The notes: generated by a model not told the origin, from the letters alone. A DNA stretch of 64,000 nt from Bradyrhizobium sp. LLZ17 (GCF_041200145.1 NZ_CP165734.1:1178001-1242000); one strand, 5' to 3'. Shown: positions 38,743 to 50,838, counted from the stretch's first letter. Numbers and translations are program-made.

Positions 38743-41619
38743 ATGATCGAGAAAAATTACCAGCCCGCCGATATCGAAGCCCGCATGTCCGTCGTGTGGG
38801 AGGACAGCCTTGCCTTCAAGGCCGGCCGCCCCGACCGCCGCGACGCCGCGCCCTTTACCATCGTGATCCCGCCGCCGAACGTGACGGGCTCGCTGCATAT
38901 GGGCCACGCCCTCAACAACACCCTCCAGGACATCCTGTGCCGGTTCGAGCGCATGCGCGGCCGCGACGTGCTTTGGCAGCCCGGCACCGACCACGCCGGC
39001 ATCGCCACCCAGATGGTGGTCGAGCGGCAGTTGATGGAGCGGCAGCAGCCGGGCCGCCGCGAGCTGGGCCGCGAGAAGTTTCTGGAGCGGGTGTGGCAGT
39101 GGAAGGCCGAGAGCGGCGACACCATCATCAACCAGCTCAAGCGGCTCGGCGCCTCCTGCGACTGGTCGCGCGAGCGCTTCACCATGGACGAGGGCCTGTC
39201 GAAGGCCGTCGTCAAGGTGTTCGTCGAATTGCACCGCGACGGCCTGATCTACAAGGACAAGCGGCTGGTGAACTGGGACACCAAGCTCTTGACCGCGATT
39301 TCCGATCTCGAGGTGCAGCAGACCGAGGTCAAGGGCAGCCTGTGGTATCTGCGCTATCCGATCGAGGGCAAGACCTTCAGCCCCGAGGATCCCTCGAGCT
39401 TCATCGTCGTCGCCACCACCCGGCCCGAGACCATGCTTGGCGACACCGGCGTAGCCGTGCATCCCGAGGACGAGCGCTATCAGAAGCTCGTGGGCAAGAA
39501 CATCATCCTGCCGCTGGTCGGCCGCAAGGTTGCGATCGTCGCCGACGACTATTCCGATCCGGAAAAGGGCTCCGGTGCGGTGAAGGTCACGCCGGCGCAC
39601 GACTTCAACGATTTCGAGGTCGGCAATCGCCACGGCCTGCGCCGGATCAGCGTGCTCGACAAGGAAGGCTGCCTGGACCTCCTCGACAACGAGGATTATC
39701 TGCGCGACCTGCCCGAGGGCGCCGTGCAATTCGCCGAGGAATTCCACGGCGTCGACCGCTTCGCCGCGCGCAAGCGGATCGTCGAGCGGCTGGAGTCGTT
39801 TGGCTTCGTCGAGCAGATCGAACCGCACACCCATATGGTGCCGCATGGCGACCGCTCCGGCAGCGTGATCGAGCCCTATCTTACCGACCAATGGTATGTC
39901 GACGCCAAGACGCTGGCCAAGCCGGCGATCGCGGCGGTGCGCTCGGGCGAAACCAGTTTCGTGCCGAAGAACTGGGAAAAGACCTATTTCGAGTGGATGG
40001 AGAACATCCAGCCCTGGTGCATCTCGCGCCAGCTCTGGTGGGGCCACCAGATCCCGGCCTGGTATGGACCGGACGGCAAGGTGTTCGTCGCCGAGACCGA
40101 GGAAGAGGCCGTCAGCCACGCTCTCGGCTATTACGTCGAGCAGGAAGTGATCACGGTCGAGCAGGGCCGCGAGATGGCGCTCGACCGCAACAAGCGCGAC
40201 GGCTTCATCACCCGTGACGAGGACGTGCTCGACACCTGGTTCTCATCGGCATTGTGGCCATTCTCGACGCTCGGCTGGCCCGACGAGACGCCGGAAGTGC
40301 AGCGCTACTACCCCACCAACGCGCTCGTGACCGGGTTCGACATCATCTTCTTCTGGGTCGCCCGGATGATGATGATGGGCCTGCACTTCATGAAGGAGAT
40401 CCCGTTCTCGACGATCTACATCCACGCCCTCGTCCGCGACGAGAAGGGCGCCAAGATGTCGAAGTCGAAGGGCAACGTCATCGATCCCCTCCACCTGATC
40501 GACGAATACGGTGCCGATGCGCTGCGCTTTACGCTGGCGGCGATGGCGGCGCAGGGACGCGACATCAAGCTCGCCACCAGCCGCGTCGAAGGCTACCGCA
40601 ACTTCGCAACCAAGCTCTGGAACGCGTCCCGCTTCGCGGAGATGAACCAGTGCGCCGTGCCCGATGGTTTCGAGCCGGCGAAGGCGAAGGAGACGCTGAA
40701 CCGCTGGATTGCGCATGAAAGTGCGCACACCACCCGCGAGGTGACCGAGGCGATCGAAGCCTATCGCTTCAACGATGCCGCGGGCAGCATCTATCGCTTC
40801 GTCTGGAACGTCTATTGCGACTGGTACGTCGAGCTCGCCAAGCCCGTGCTGCTCGGTCCCGACGGTCCGGCCAAGGCTGAGACCCGCGCGATGGTCGCCT
40901 GGGCGCGCGACGAGATCCTGAAGTTGCTGCATCCCTTCATGCCCTTCATCACCGAAGAGCTGTGGGAGGTGACGGCGAAACGCGACGGCTTGCTCGCACT
41001 GGCTCAGTGGCCACTGAAGCCGGCTGAGCCGACGCCGGAGCAGCTCGCGATGCTCGCCGCGGCGACGGGGCCAACCGAGTCGCTTGTCTCGCCGATGTTG
41101 GCCATGCCGATGTTCGATCACGCCGACTTCACCGATCCCAACGCGGAAGCCGAAATCGGCTGGGTCATCGACCTGATCACGCAGATTCGTTCGGTGCGCG
41201 CCGAGATGAACATTGCGCCGGCCACGTTGACGGCACTGGTGCTCGTCGGTGCTTCCGCCGAAACCAGGGAGCGCGCTCCCCGCTGGACCGACGTCATCAA
41301 GCGCATGGCGCGGCTGTCCGATATCTCCTTCGCCGATCGCGCGCCTGACGGTGCGGTTCAGCTTCTCGTGCGCGGCGAGGTGACCGCACTGCCGCTCAAG
41401 GGCGTGATCGACGTTGCCGCGGAGCGCGCGCGTCTCGACAAGGAGATCGCGAAGGCCGACGCCGACATCAAGCGCGCCGAGTCCAAGCTCGCGAACGAGA
41501 AATTCGTCGCCAACGCAGCCGAGGAGGTCGTCGAGGAGGAGCGCGAAAAGCGCGAGGCCGCGCTCGCGCGCAAGGCCAAGCTGCTGGGGGCGACGGAGCG
41601 GCTGAAGCAGGCGTCGTGA
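38743..41619 (+). CDS. valS: Valyl-tRNA synthetase
   Basis: A complete class I synthetase of 958 residues that charges tRNA-Val. The HIGH-type motif is PPPNVTGSLHMGHAL; the KMSKS loop is GAKMSKSKGNVIDPLH. The CP1 editing domain spans roughly residues 215-420. The C-terminus is a coiled coil (for example AERARLDKEIAKADADIKRA), typical of ValS. It is one of the longest genes in the window free of frameshifts. It starts at ATG 38743, about 130 bases after popZ. Confidence 0.97.
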   Translation: MIEKNYQPADIEARMSVVWEDSLAFKAGRPDRRDAAPFTIVIPPPNVTGSLHMGHALNNTLQDILCRFERMRGRDVLWQPGTDHAGIATQMVVERQLMERQQPGRRELGREKFLERVWQWKAESGDTIINQLKRLGASCDWSRERFTMDEGLSKAVVKVFVELHRDGLIYKDKRLVNWDTKLLTAISDLEVQQTEVKGSLWYLRYPIEGKTFSPEDPSSFIVVATTRPETMLGDTGVAVHPEDERYQKLVGKNIILPLVGRKVAIVADDYSDPEKGSGAVKVTPAHDFNDFEVGNRHGLRRISVLDKEGCLDLLDNEDYLRDLPEGAVQFAEEFHGVDRFAARKRIVERLESFGFVEQIEPHTHMVPHGDRSGSVIEPYLTDQWYVDAKTLAKPAIAAVRSGETSFVPKNWEKTYFEWMENIQPWCISRQLWWGHQIPAWYGPDGKVFVAETEEEAVSHALGYYVEQEVITVEQGREMALDRNKRDGFITRDEDVLDTWFSSALWPFSTLGWPDETPEVQRYYPTNALVTGFDIIFFWVARMMMMGLHFMKEIPFSTIYIHALVRDEKGAKMSKSKGNVIDPLHLIDEYGADALRFTLAAMAAQGRDIKLATSRVEGYRNFATKLWNASRFAEMNQCAVPDGFEPAKAKETLNRWIAHESAHTTREVTEAIEAYRFNDAAGSIYRFVWNVYCDWYVELAKPVLLGPDGPAKAETRAMVAWARDEILKLLHPFMPFITEELWEVTAKRDGLLALAQWPLKPAEPTPEQLAMLAAATGPTESLVSPMLAMPMFDHADFTDPNAEAEIGWVIDLITQIRSVRAEMNIAPATLTALVLVGASAETRERAPRWTDVIKRMARLSDISFADRAPDGAVQLLVRGEVTALPLKGVIDVAAERARLDKEIAKADADIKRAESKLANEKFVANAAEEVVEEEREKREAALARKAKLLGATERLKQAS

Positions 41620-41625
41620 GACGCC

Positions 41626-41706
41626 CGTCATTCCGGGACGGTCCGAAGGACCAGTTCCGAATCTCGAGATTCCGGGTTCGACTCTTCGAGCCGCCCCGGA
41701 ATGACG
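41626..41706. repeat. Palindromic intergenic repeat between valS and the glycosylase gene
   Basis: CGTCATTCCGGGACGG at the left is mirrored by the right end, CGCCCCGGAATGACG. Inner parts GGTCCGAAGGACC and TTCGACTCTTCGAG also pair. It sits between converging genes and looks like a REP-type element; it could end transcription from both sides. Confidence 0.65.
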
Positions 41707-41707
41707 A

Positions 41708-42310
41708 TCACTTCGGAAACGGTTTGCTGAGAAATTTCGAACCCTTGACGCCGTAGCGCCAGGGCAGCTCGACCGCCTTGGTGATGCCGATCCGAATGCC
41801 GGCCAGCACCTCCGGATCCTCGGTCCGCGCATGCAGCGCGATCGGCGGCCGGTCCAGCGGCAGGGCGTTGTGCGCGATGGTGATGCCGAGCGCTTCGGTC
41901 AGCTTGCCGGGGCCCGAGCAGAGCGCGTGGACATCTTGGAGATGGCGGCGGCGGCGCATCGCCGCCAAACCATGCGTCGGCTCGAGCGCACGGATCAGCA
42001 CGGCCGCGGCCGAGCCTTCCGCCTCGCAGACGAAGTTGACGCACCAGTGAATGCCGTAGGAGCGGTAGACATAGGCAAAGCCGGGCGGCCCGAACATGAC
42101 CTGGTTCCGCGGCGTGGGGCCATTGTAGGAGTGCGCCGCCGGCTCGGTATGATGATAGGCCTCGACCTCGACGATGATCCCGCCGACGCCATCGATCAGC
42201 AAGGTCGCACCGATCAGGTCGGGCGCGACCTCGTGGACGCTGCGCCCGAAAAAGGCACGCTTCAGCGGCTTGCCGAGCCGGGGAATAGAGGTCTTCGAGA
42301 CTGGAGCCAT
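41708..42310 (-). CDS. mpg: DNA-3-methyladenine glycosylase, AAG/MPG family
   Basis: A 200-residue repair glycosylase that removes alkylated purines such as 3-methyladenine. The signature [20 protein letters not shown], the [15 protein letters not shown] segment with the catalytic Glu, and the [16 protein letters not shown] strand match the AAG fold. [12 protein letters not shown] and a C-terminal [17 protein letters not shown] are also conserved. The length is typical and the gene is intact. No SOS box was noticed near it. Confidence 0.88.
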   Translation of the reverse strand: MAPVSKTSIPRLGKPLKRAFFGRSVHEVAPDLIGATLLIDGVGGIIVEVEAYHHTEPAAHSYNGPTPRNQVMFGPPGFAYVYRSYGIHWCVNFVCEAEGSAAAVLIRALEPTHGLAAMRRRRHLQDVHALCSGPGKLTEALGITIAHNALPLDRPPIALHARTEDPEVLAGIRIGITKAVELPWRYGVKGSKFLSKPFPK

Positions 42311-42440
42311 TCGAGGTGAGAATCGCCTGAGAACAGAGCAGGATATTGCCCATATCTGCCATGATCCCTGAAGCGGTGCGAGCCGGGTTGCGATGGCGGG
42401 CGAGACCGACTAGGTAGGACCTGAACAGACCGGACACCCC

Positions 42441-43397
42441 ATGGTCGTTATTGTCGACACCATCTCGAACCCGCTGCGCCCGCGCCACCCCGAAAAGGTG
42501 AACCGCCCCGATTCCGCTTCGCCGCCGAAGCCGGACTGGATCCGTGTGCGTGCGCCGAACACCCGCGGCTATGCCGACACCCGTAACATCGTGCGCGCCA
42601 ACGGCCTGCACACGGTGTGCGAGGAGGCGGGCTGCCCGAATATCGGCGAGTGCTGGGATAAGAAGCACGCGACCTTCATGATCATGGGTGACACCTGCAC
42701 CCGCGCCTGCGCCTTCTGCAACGTCAAGACCGGCATGCCCAATGCGCTGGATGCAGCCGAGCCGCAGAACGTCGCCGAAGCCGTCGCCAAGTTGGGGCTC
42801 GCCCACGTCGTCATCACCTCGGTCGATCGCGACGATCTTGCCGATGGCGGCGCCGAGCATTTTGCCCAGACTATCCGCGCCATCCGGGCCGCGTGCCCCA
42901 CGACCACGATTGAAATCCTGACGCCCGACTTCCTGCGTAAGGAGGGAGCGCTGGATGTCGTCGTGGCGGCGAAGCCCGACGTCTTCAACCACAATCTCGA
43001 GACCGTGCCGTCGCGCTATCTCACGGTGCGTCCGGGCGCGCGCTACTTCCATTCGATCCGGCTGTTGCAGCGGGTCAAGGAGCTCGATCCCACCATCTTC
43101 ACCAAGTCCGGCATCATGGTGGGCCTGGGCGAAGAGCGCCACGAGGTGCAGCAGGTGATGGACGATCTGCGCTCCGCCGACGTCGACTTCCTGACCATTG
43201 GTCAGTATCTCCAGCCGACCCGCAAGCACCACGCGGTGATGCGCTACGTGCCGCCGGACGAGTTCTCGTCCTATGAAAAGGTCGCCTACACCAAAGGCTT
43301 TCTGATGGTGTCGGCAAGCCCGCTCACCCGTTCGTCGCATCATGCCGGTGAGGATTTCGCGAGACTGAAGGCTGTCCGGGCCGCGCGCGCCCGCTGA
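42441..43397 (+). CDS. lipA: Lipoyl synthase
   Basis: A 318-residue radical-SAM enzyme that inserts two sulfurs into the octanoyl group on lipoyl domains. Both iron-sulfur clusters are visible: [13 protein letters not shown] (auxiliary cluster) and [13 protein letters not shown] (radical-SAM CxxxCxxC). The C-terminal [20 protein letters not shown] and the SSHHAGEDF end carry the conserved Arg/Ser features. It starts at ATG 42441 and is followed 6 bases later by the Coq10-like gene. Intact. Confidence 0.97.
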   Translation: MVVIVDTISNPLRPRHPEKVNRPDSASPPKPDWIRVRAPNTRGYADTRNIVRANGLHTVCEEAGCPNIGECWDKKHATFMIMGDTCTRACAFCNVKTGMPNALDAAEPQNVAEAVAKLGLAHVVITSVDRDDLADGGAEHFAQTIRAIRAACPTTTIEILTPDFLRKEGALDVVVAAKPDVFNHNLETVPSRYLTVRPGARYFHSIRLLQRVKELDPTIFTKSGIMVGLGEERHEVQQVMDDLRSADVDFLTIGQYLQPTRKHHAVMRYVPPDEFSSYEKVAYTKGFLMVSASPLTRSSHHAGEDFARLKAVRAARAR

Positions 43398-43403
43398 ACC
43401 GCT

Positions 43404-43895
43404 ATGCCAAGATTTTCGAGCAAGCGCCGTGTCAATCACAGCGCGTCCGAAATGTTCGATCTGGTCGCCGACGTCGAGCGCTACCCGGAATTCGTGCCGC
43501 TGTGCAGTGCGCTCAAGGTCCGCCAGCGCATGGCGAAGCCCGACGGCACCGAGGTGCTGGTCGCCGACATGACGGTGTCGTTCAAGCTGGTCAAGGAGTC
43601 CTTCACCAGCCGGGTGACGCTTGACCGCGCCAACCTGAAAATCCTCGTTGAGTACCTGCAAGGTCCGTTCAGCAATCTCGAAAACCGCTGGACCTTCGAG
43701 CCCAAAGGCCAGGAGGAGGGCCATGACGTCTGCGACGTCGGCTTTTTCCTCGCCTACGAGTTCAGGAGCCGCATGCTGGCGCTGCTGATGGGCTCGATGT
43801 TCGACGCGGCGTTCGCGCGCTTTTCCGCGGCGTTCGAGGAGCGGGCGGATGCAGTTTATGGGCGACGTAAGCTCGCACCGTCGTCGAACGCGTAA
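43404..43895 (+). CDS. Coenzyme Q-binding / START-type protein (Coq10-RatA family)
   Basis: A 163-residue protein with a polyketide-cyclase/START-like fold. The opening FSSKRRVNHSASEMFDLVAD and VERYPEFVPLCSALKVRQR are the family hallmark, and LQGPFSNLENRWTF follows. Members bind ubiquinone-like lipids and assist respiration; some are named RatA toxins. The position six bases behind lipA is frequent in alphaproteobacteria. Function is inferred from the family. Confidence 0.8.
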   Translation: MPRFSSKRRVNHSASEMFDLVADVERYPEFVPLCSALKVRQRMAKPDGTEVLVADMTVSFKLVKESFTSRVTLDRANLKILVEYLQGPFSNLENRWTFEPKGQEEGHDVCDVGFFLAYEFRSRMLALLMGSMFDAAFARFSAAFEERADAVYGRRKLAPSSNA

Positions 43896-44020
43896 GCGAA
43901 GGTTGGCTGCAGCAGGGCGGAATCCAGCCGTTATTGGTGGGCGTGAGGCGCCTTCCATCTCCAATAGGATCAATTTGCAGGGCGGGGCGTTCTCAGCCGG
44001 TTGTCCCGGTTGGAGCTGCC

Positions 44021-44798
44021 ATGACCATCAATTTCGAAACGCTGAAAGCATCGCTCGTGCTTTACGGGCTGGACGCAATCTACGCGATCGTGCTGCTTGC
44101 GATCGGCTGGTACCTCTCGGGGGCGATGCAGCGCTTCGTCACGCGCGTGCTCACCGTAACCCACCGCGTCGACCCGCTCGTGACGTTTTTCGTGGCGAGC
44201 GTGGCGCGGTACGGTGTGCTGGCGATTGTCGGCATCGCCGTGCTCCAGCTGTTCGGCATCCAGACCGCAAGCCTCGTCGCCGTGTTGGGCGCAACGTCGC
44301 TCGCGATTGGCCTCGCCTTGCAAGGCACGCTGTCCAATCTCGCGGCCGGCGTGATGCTGCTGCTGTTTCGGCCGTTTCATATCGGGCATGATGTGGAGGT
44401 GGCGGGCAAGGCCGGGAAGGTCAGATCGCTGTCGCTGTTCATGACCGAGCTGATTGCGGCCGACAATACGCAGATCCTGTTGCCGAACGGGCAAGTGTGG
44501 GGTGCGGCCATCATCAATCATAGCGCCTATCCCGGCACGGGCGAGGTCAAGGTGGCGTTTCCGGTTCCGGCAGGCAGTGCCAACACGCTGGCGGATCGAA
44601 TCCTGGAGGAATTGCGGAAAGACCCGCATCGACGATCGTGCCGAACCTGCTGTCTCCGTCACCAGGGTCCTCGATGTCGCCAATCCCGCCTCGCCGATCC
44701 TGGAATTGACGGTCAGCGCGAAGGCGAAGCCGTCGGACGCTGACGCGGTCAAGCAGTGCGTGCTCGATCATGCGAGCGCGCTGCTCGCGGCGGCGTAG
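44021..44798 (+). CDS. mscS: Small mechanosensitive channel, MscS family (one frameshift in this sequence)
   Basis: A pressure-relief channel of about 258 residues. Three membrane segments are expected, with the pore helix SLVAVLGATSLAIGLALQGT then LSNLAAGVMLLLFRPF, where the Gly/Ala packing of MscS TM3 is clear. The cytoplasmic beta domain has NTQILLPNGQVWGAAIINHS. An extra base in the run at 44623-44625 breaks the frame; ignoring it gives a tail ending QCVLDHASALLAAA. The start is ATG 44021; upstream open frame is not channel-like. Confidence 0.88.
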
Positions 44799-44804
44799 GG
44801 CGCC

Positions 44805-45416
44805 TCAACCCCGCGGCAACCGTGGCGACCTGCGTTTTACGGCGTGCCGGCGCGGTGAACGCGTCGTGCGGGGGCGCAGGCGGCTTGCGGCAGCGGCGCG
44901 GCGTGGCTTGGCCGCGGCCTGTGGCCCGCGAGCGAGATCCAGCAACATGCGCAGCGCCTCGACGACAGAGCGCTGGCGCACGGCACTGCGGCCGATCGCG
45001 CCAAAGCGCTGCTCGCGGTGGACGATACGGCCGTCGCGCGCGGCGACGGCGAAGTGGACGAGCCCGACCGGCTTGCCGGGCGTGGCGCCGCCGGGGCCGG
45101 CAATGCCGGTAATTGCGACGGCGAGGTCGACGCCGGCACGTTCCAGCGCGCCGACCGCCATGGCGGTCGCGGTCTCCTTGCTGACGGCGCCGAAATTCGT
45201 GAGCGTGCTGGCTTCGACCCCGAGCATGGCGCGCTTGGCGTCGTTGGAATAGGTGACGAAGCCGCGGTCGATCACGTCGGAGGAGCCGGGGATATCGGTC
45301 AGCGCGCCGGCGACGAGGCCGCCGGTGCAGGATTCAGCAGTCGCGATCGTCAGCTTGCGCATGCGGCACAGGTCGAGCAGCGAGCGGGAGAGGGCGCGTG
45401 CGTCGCTGCCGCCCAT
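44805..45416 (-). CDS. pncC: CinA family nicotinamide-nucleotide amidohydrolase
   Basis: A 203-residue protein of the CinA C-terminal family, which deamidates nicotinamide mononucleotide. Seen are TIATAESCTGGLVAGALTDI, the FVTYSNDAKRAMLGV segment, and GIAGPGGATPGKPVGLVHFA. The start is at 45416, four bases beyond the ispDF stop, so both genes form an operon. The last 35 residues are Arg/Ala-rich and may be disordered. Competence functions sometimes ascribed to CinA are not implied here. Confidence 0.85.
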   Translation of the reverse strand: MGGSDARALSRSLLDLCRMRKLTIATAESCTGGLVAGALTDIPGSSDVIDRGFVTYSNDAKRAMLGVEASTLTNFGAVSKETATAMAVGALERAGVDLAVAITGIAGPGGATPGKPVGLVHFAVAARDGRIVHREQRFGAIGRSAVRQRSVVEALRMLLDLARGPQAAAKPRRAAAASRLRPRTTRSPRRHAVKRRSPRLPRG

Positions 45417-45420
45417 CGCC

Positions 45421-46617
45421 TTACGCGCTCCAGGTCTTGTCGTTAAACGGCAGGCGGATGGTGGCGCTCGCGGTGGCCGCGATGCCTTCCTCGCGACCGG
45501 TGAAGCCAAGCCGCTCGCTGGTCGTCGCCTTCACGGCGACGCGGGAGATGTCGACCCCGGAGATCTCGGCGATGCGCGCGCGCATGATGTCGCGCAACGG
45601 GCCGATCTTCGGCCGCTCGCAGATCATCGTGACCTCGAGATTGGCGACGCGGCCGCCGCGTTGGGTGATGCGCTCGACGGCGTATTTCAGGAACTGGTCG
45701 GAGGAGGCGCCCTTCCACTTGACGTCGCTCGGCGGGAAATGCGAGCCGATGTCGCCGTCGGCCAATGCGCCGAGGATGGCGTCGACCAGCGCATGCAGGC
45801 CGACATCGCCGTCGGAGTGCGCCAGGAAGCCCTTGCTGTGAGGCACGCGCACGCCGCAGATCATGACGTGGTCGCCTTCGCCGAACGCGTGCACGTCGTA
45901 GCCGGTGCCGGTCCTGATGTCGCCGAGCAGGCTGGCCATGCGCGCTTCCTCGCGCACGAAATCTTCCGGAGTGGTGAGCTTCATATTGGCAACATCGCCT
46001 TCAAAAGTCGCAACCGTCAATCCCGCCCATTCGGCGATCGCGGCATCATCGGTGAAATCGCTGCGTCCGTCCTTTGCCGCGCGATGATGCGCCTCGAGGA
46101 TGACGTCGAAACGAAAGGATTGCGGCGTCTGCGCGATGCGTAACCGCGCCCGGTCCGGCGTGTCCTCGACATTGCCCCCTTCGCCGGTGAGCTTGATGGT
46201 GTCGGTCACGGGGATCGCGGGGATTGCGGCGCCGGTGCGGTTGGCCGCTTCGATGGCGCGGGAAATCAGGCCCTGCGAGACGAACGGGCGCGCCGCGTCG
46301 TGGATCAGCACGATGTCGGGCTTGTGCTGGGCGAGCGCTTCGAGACCCGCGAGCACCGAGGCCTGACGGGTGGCGCCACCATTGGTCGGCGGCTCGTGGC
46401 TGAGGCCTGCGACCGCTGCCGTGAACATGGCGCTGTCGTCCTGGTTCACCACGGGCTGTACGGCGAAGACGTCCGGATGACGGCTGAACGCTTCCATGGC
46501 GCGGAAGATCACAGGCTGCCCGCCAATCTGGCGATATTGCTTCGGTCCGCCGGCACCCGCCCGCAGGCCGCGTCCGGCCGCGACGAGGACCACTGCGGTG
46601 CGTTGTGAATTCGCCAT
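45421..46617 (-). CDS. ispDF: Bifunctional IspD/IspF isoprenoid synthesis enzyme
   Basis: A 398-residue fusion of two MEP-pathway enzymes. Residues 1-230 are the cytidylyltransferase IspD ([36 protein letters not shown]). Residues 238-398 are the cyclodiphosphate synthase IspF ([40 protein letters not shown] with the metal-binding Asp-x-His, and [14 protein letters not shown]). The fusion is common in alphaproteobacteria. The start is at ATG 46617 ([10 protein letters not shown]). It is divergent from dusB-ntrBC. Confidence 0.95.
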   Translation of the reverse strand: MANSQRTAVVLVAAGRGLRAGAGGPKQYRQIGGQPVIFRAMEAFSRHPDVFAVQPVVNQDDSAMFTAAVAGLSHEPPTNGGATRQASVLAGLEALAQHKPDIVLIHDAARPFVSQGLISRAIEAANRTGAAIPAIPVTDTIKLTGEGGNVEDTPDRARLRIAQTPQSFRFDVILEAHHRAAKDGRSDFTDDAAIAEWAGLTVATFEGDVANMKLTTPEDFVREEARMASLLGDIRTGTGYDVHAFGEGDHVMICGVRVPHSKGFLAHSDGDVGLHALVDAILGALADGDIGSHFPPSDVKWKGASSDQFLKYAVERITQRGGRVANLEVTMICERPKIGPLRDIMRARIAEISGVDISRVAVKATTSERLGFTGREEGIAATASATIRLPFNDKTWSA

Positions 46618-46795
46618 AGGACTCAAATACTCAGTTGCTGGTGAGGAGTCGGGGAGTGGGCTGATTGCCGGCATGCCTCTAGCACGGCAGGGCCGCAAGA
46701 AAAGGGGTTTCCCCGGATTGTGGGAAACAGCATTATGCTGCACTGCACTTGAAAAACTTGGAGAACTGTCTAAAGTGTAGGCATGACGCTTGACT

Positions 46796-46810
46796 GCACA
46801 AGAATTGTGC
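46796..46810. promoter_or_regulatory. NtrC-type palindrome in front of dusB-ntrBC
   Basis: GCACAA-GAA-TTGTGC is a perfect 6-bp inverted repeat; its GCAC-N7-GTGC spacing equals that of NtrC sites. It ends 12 bases before the dusB ATG. The dusB-like orf1-ntrBC operon of Rhizobium leguminosarum is known to be repressed by NtrC, so this is a plausible autoregulatory site. Confidence 0.5.
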
Positions 46811-46822
46811 GCAAGATAGGTC

Positions 46823-47899
46823 ATGGCAGACGCGACGAGGCGCTGCCCAGTCAACGAGACCCTTGTGACCGGCCCGGTAGGATCAGGCTCTAAGCCCTTG
46901 AAGATAGGCGATATTGAAATCGCTACCCCGGTCTTCCTGGCACCGATGTCGGGGGTGACTGACTCGCCCGTCCGACGGCTCGCCGCCGAGCTCGGCGCCG
47001 GTCTGGTCGTGTCCGAGATGACCGCCAGCGATGATCTCGTCAACGGCCACGCCATGTCGCGGTTGCGTTGCGAGGCCGCCGGAGTGGGCCCGCATGTGGT
47101 TCAGCTCGCCGGATGCGCGCCGCACTGGATGGCGGAAGGCGCCCGGATCGCGGAAGCTGAAGGCGCTGACATCATCGACATCAACATGGGCTGTCCTGCC
47201 CGCCACGTCACCGGCGGCCAGTCCGGCTCCGCGCTGATGCGCGACCTCGACCACGCCGTCAGCCTGATCGCGGCGACGATCGCGGCGGTGAAGGTGCCCG
47301 TGACGCTGAAGATGCGGCTCGGCTGGGACGACCGCACCCGCAATGCGCCGGAACTGGCACGCCGCGCCGAAGCCGCCGGCGTCAAGCTCGTCACGGTCCA
47401 TGGCCGCACCCGCTGCCAGTTTTACAAGGGCGAGGCCGATTGGGACGCCGTCCGCGCCGTGCGCGAGGCCATTTCCATTCCGCTCGTCGTCAATGGCGAC
47501 ATCACATCCTATGAAAAGGCGCTCGCGGCGCTCGAAGCGTCCGGCGCCGATGCCGTGATGATCGGCCGCGGCGCACAGGGCCAGCCCTGGTTGCCGGGCC
47601 AGATTGGTCGCCGCCTGAACGGCGGGGCGGCGGAAGCCCTCCCGTCACTCCAGACGCAACTCCATTACGTCCGCACGCTCTATGAGGGCGTCTGTGCGCT
47701 CTATGGCCTGCGCATTGGCCTGCGGCATGCACGCAAGCATCTGGGCTGGGCGCTCGACGTCGCAGCCGATGCGAGCCGGGCGCCGGCCGAGACGCTGAAA
47801 GTCTGGCGCCAGAAGATTCTGACATCCGAAGATCCACGCCTGGTCCACCACTCGCTGCAAGATGCCTTCGACGACTTCGCATGGAGCGCTGCTGCATGA
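46823..47899 (+). CDS. dusB: tRNA-dihydrouridine synthase DusB (NifR3-like)
   Basis: A 358-residue FMN enzyme that reduces uridine to dihydrouridine in tRNA. The signature [20 protein letters not shown] carries the catalytic Cys; [27 protein letters not shown] and [14 protein letters not shown] complete the fold. About 25 residues precede the conserved [18 protein letters not shown]. The start is ATG 46823. It heads the ntrBC operon in the usual nifR3-ntrB-ntrC order and overlaps ntrB by four bases. Confidence 0.95.
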   Translation: MADATRRCPVNETLVTGPVGSGSKPLKIGDIEIATPVFLAPMSGVTDSPVRRLAAELGAGLVVSEMTASDDLVNGHAMSRLRCEAAGVGPHVVQLAGCAPHWMAEGARIAEAEGADIIDINMGCPARHVTGGQSGSALMRDLDHAVSLIAATIAAVKVPVTLKMRLGWDDRTRNAPELARRAEAAGVKLVTVHGRTRCQFYKGEADWDAVRAVREAISIPLVVNGDITSYEKALAALEASGADAVMIGRGAQGQPWLPGQIGRRLNGGAAEALPSLQTQLHYVRTLYEGVCALYGLRIGLRHARKHLGWALDVAADASRAPAETLKVWRQKILTSEDPRLVHHSLQDAFDDFAWSAAA

Positions 47900-49073
47900 G
47901 CTCAGCTGCTGAACATCGTCGGCCGCTTCCGTCCGACAGCGACGCGATTCTGGATGCCTTGCCCAATCCCGTGCTCCTGATCGGGGCCGGACGGCAAGAT
48001 CGTCGGCGCCAATATCGCAACCGAAGCCTTCTTCGATATTTCGACGCAGTTTCTGAAGCGGCAGTCGCTGAAAGAGCTGGTGCCGTTCGGTAGTCCCTTG
48101 CTGGCGCTGATCGACCAGGTGCGCTCGTCCAACGCGCCGGTCAACGAATACAAGGTCGATCTAGGCACCCCGCGGATGGGCGGCGACCGCCAGGTCGATC
48201 TCCATGTCGCCCCGCTCACCGAGCGGCCCGGCCACATCGTGGTGATGCTTCAGGAGCGCTCTATCGCCGACAAGATGGACCGCCAGCTCACCCACCGCAG
48301 CGCCGCGCGTTCGGTGATCGCGCTCGCGGCCATGCTGGCGCATGAGATCAAGAACCCGCTCTCCGGTATTCGCGGCGCGGCGCAGCTCCTCGAGCAGCAG
48401 GCGTCCTCCGAAGACCGCATGCTGACCCGGCTGATCTGCGACGAAGCCGACCGCATCGTCACGCTGGTCGATCGCATGGAGGTGTTCGGTGACGAACGGC
48501 CCGTGGTGCGCGGACCCGTCAACATCCATTCGGTGCTCGATCACGTGAAGCGGCTGGCGCAGTCCGGCTTTGCCCGCAACATCAGATTCGTCGAGGATTA
48601 CGATCCCTCGCTGCCGCCGGTGCTCGCGAACCAGGATCAGCTGATCCAGGTGTTCCTCAATCTCGTGAAGAACGCCGCCGAAGCCCTGATCGACGTTCCC
48701 GAGGGCGAGATCCACCTCACCACCGCGTTCCGTCCCGGCGTGCGCCTGTCAGTGCCTGGTCAAAAATCCCGGGTATCCCTGCCGCTCGAGTTCTGCGTGA
48801 GGGACAACGGACCGGGCGTTCCGGACGATCTCCTGCCCAACCTGTTCGATCCCTTCGTGACCACCAAGCAGACCGGCAGCGGTCTCGGCCTGGCGCTGGT
48901 CGCAAAGATCATCGGGGATCACGGGGGCATCATCGAATGCGAGATCTCAGCCGCGGAAAACCACCTTCCGCGTGCTGATGCCGATGTATTCCACATCGGT
49001 CAAACATGCCGATCACAGCAGTCACGACGGCTCTGCCGGGAAGTCGTCGTCTGCATCACAGGGGGCAAAATGA
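47896..49073 (+). CDS. ntrB: Nitrogen-regulation sensor kinase NtrB (two frameshifts in this sequence)
   Basis: The soluble histidine kinase that phosphorylates NtrC under nitrogen limitation, about 392 residues. It starts at ATG 47896 inside the dusB stop. A PAS-like region (residues 20-120) is broken by an extra G at 47983-47986. The HisKA helix [20 protein letters not shown] and the ATPase boxes [30 protein letters not shown] and [18 protein letters not shown] are intact. A second extra base near 48944 hides the usual [13 protein letters not shown] ending and a Ser-rich tail to the TGA at 49071. Both shifts are probable sequence errors. Confidence 0.92.
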
Positions 49074-49082
49074 GGATCAACA

Positions 49083-50526
<1,444 letters not shown>

Positions 50527-50544
50527 TTTTCCGGAGCCGACGGT

Positions 50545-50578
50545 GGCTCAGCTCCGCTTATCAAAGCGGGGCTGAGCC
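50545..50578 (+). terminator. Strong hairpin after ntrC
   Basis: GGCTCAGCTCCGCTT (50545-50559) pairs with AAGCGGGGCTGAGCC (50564-50578) over 15 positions with one T-G pair and a 4-base loop. It starts 18 bases after the ntrC stop. No T run follows, so it may block exonucleases or work with Rho. Confidence 0.55.
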
Positions 50579-50691
50579 TGTCCGGATCGCGCTGGCCGTT
50601 GTGGCTGACGCGGTGAGCAGAAGTCGGACTCAGGCTCAATGTTCCGCGACCATGCTCAAATTCGTCATTCGACCATTCCTGGGCGTCGCCT

Positions 50692-50838
50692 CTATTTGAT
50701 CAGGCTGCCCGATGCCGGCAGGATGTCGGCGATCTGGGCTGTCTGCTCCTGAATCACCGGGCCGTTGACCAGGAGGTCCTCGGCCACAATCAGCAGCAAC
50801 ACGGCCGAAACCATCATCGCGAGAAAGAACCTGTCCAT
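50692..50838 (-). CDS. Small single-span membrane protein
   Basis: A 48-residue frame between ntrC and ntrY. It begins MDRFFLAMMVSAVLLLIVAE, a membrane segment, and ends EQTAQIADILPASGSLIK in a hydrophilic tail. It is divergent from ntrY. No function is known. The hydrophobic pattern and clean start support a real gene, but the short length leaves doubt. Confidence 0.45.
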   Translation of the reverse strand: MDRFFLAMMVSAVLLLIVAEDLLVNGPVIQEQTAQIADILPASGSLIK

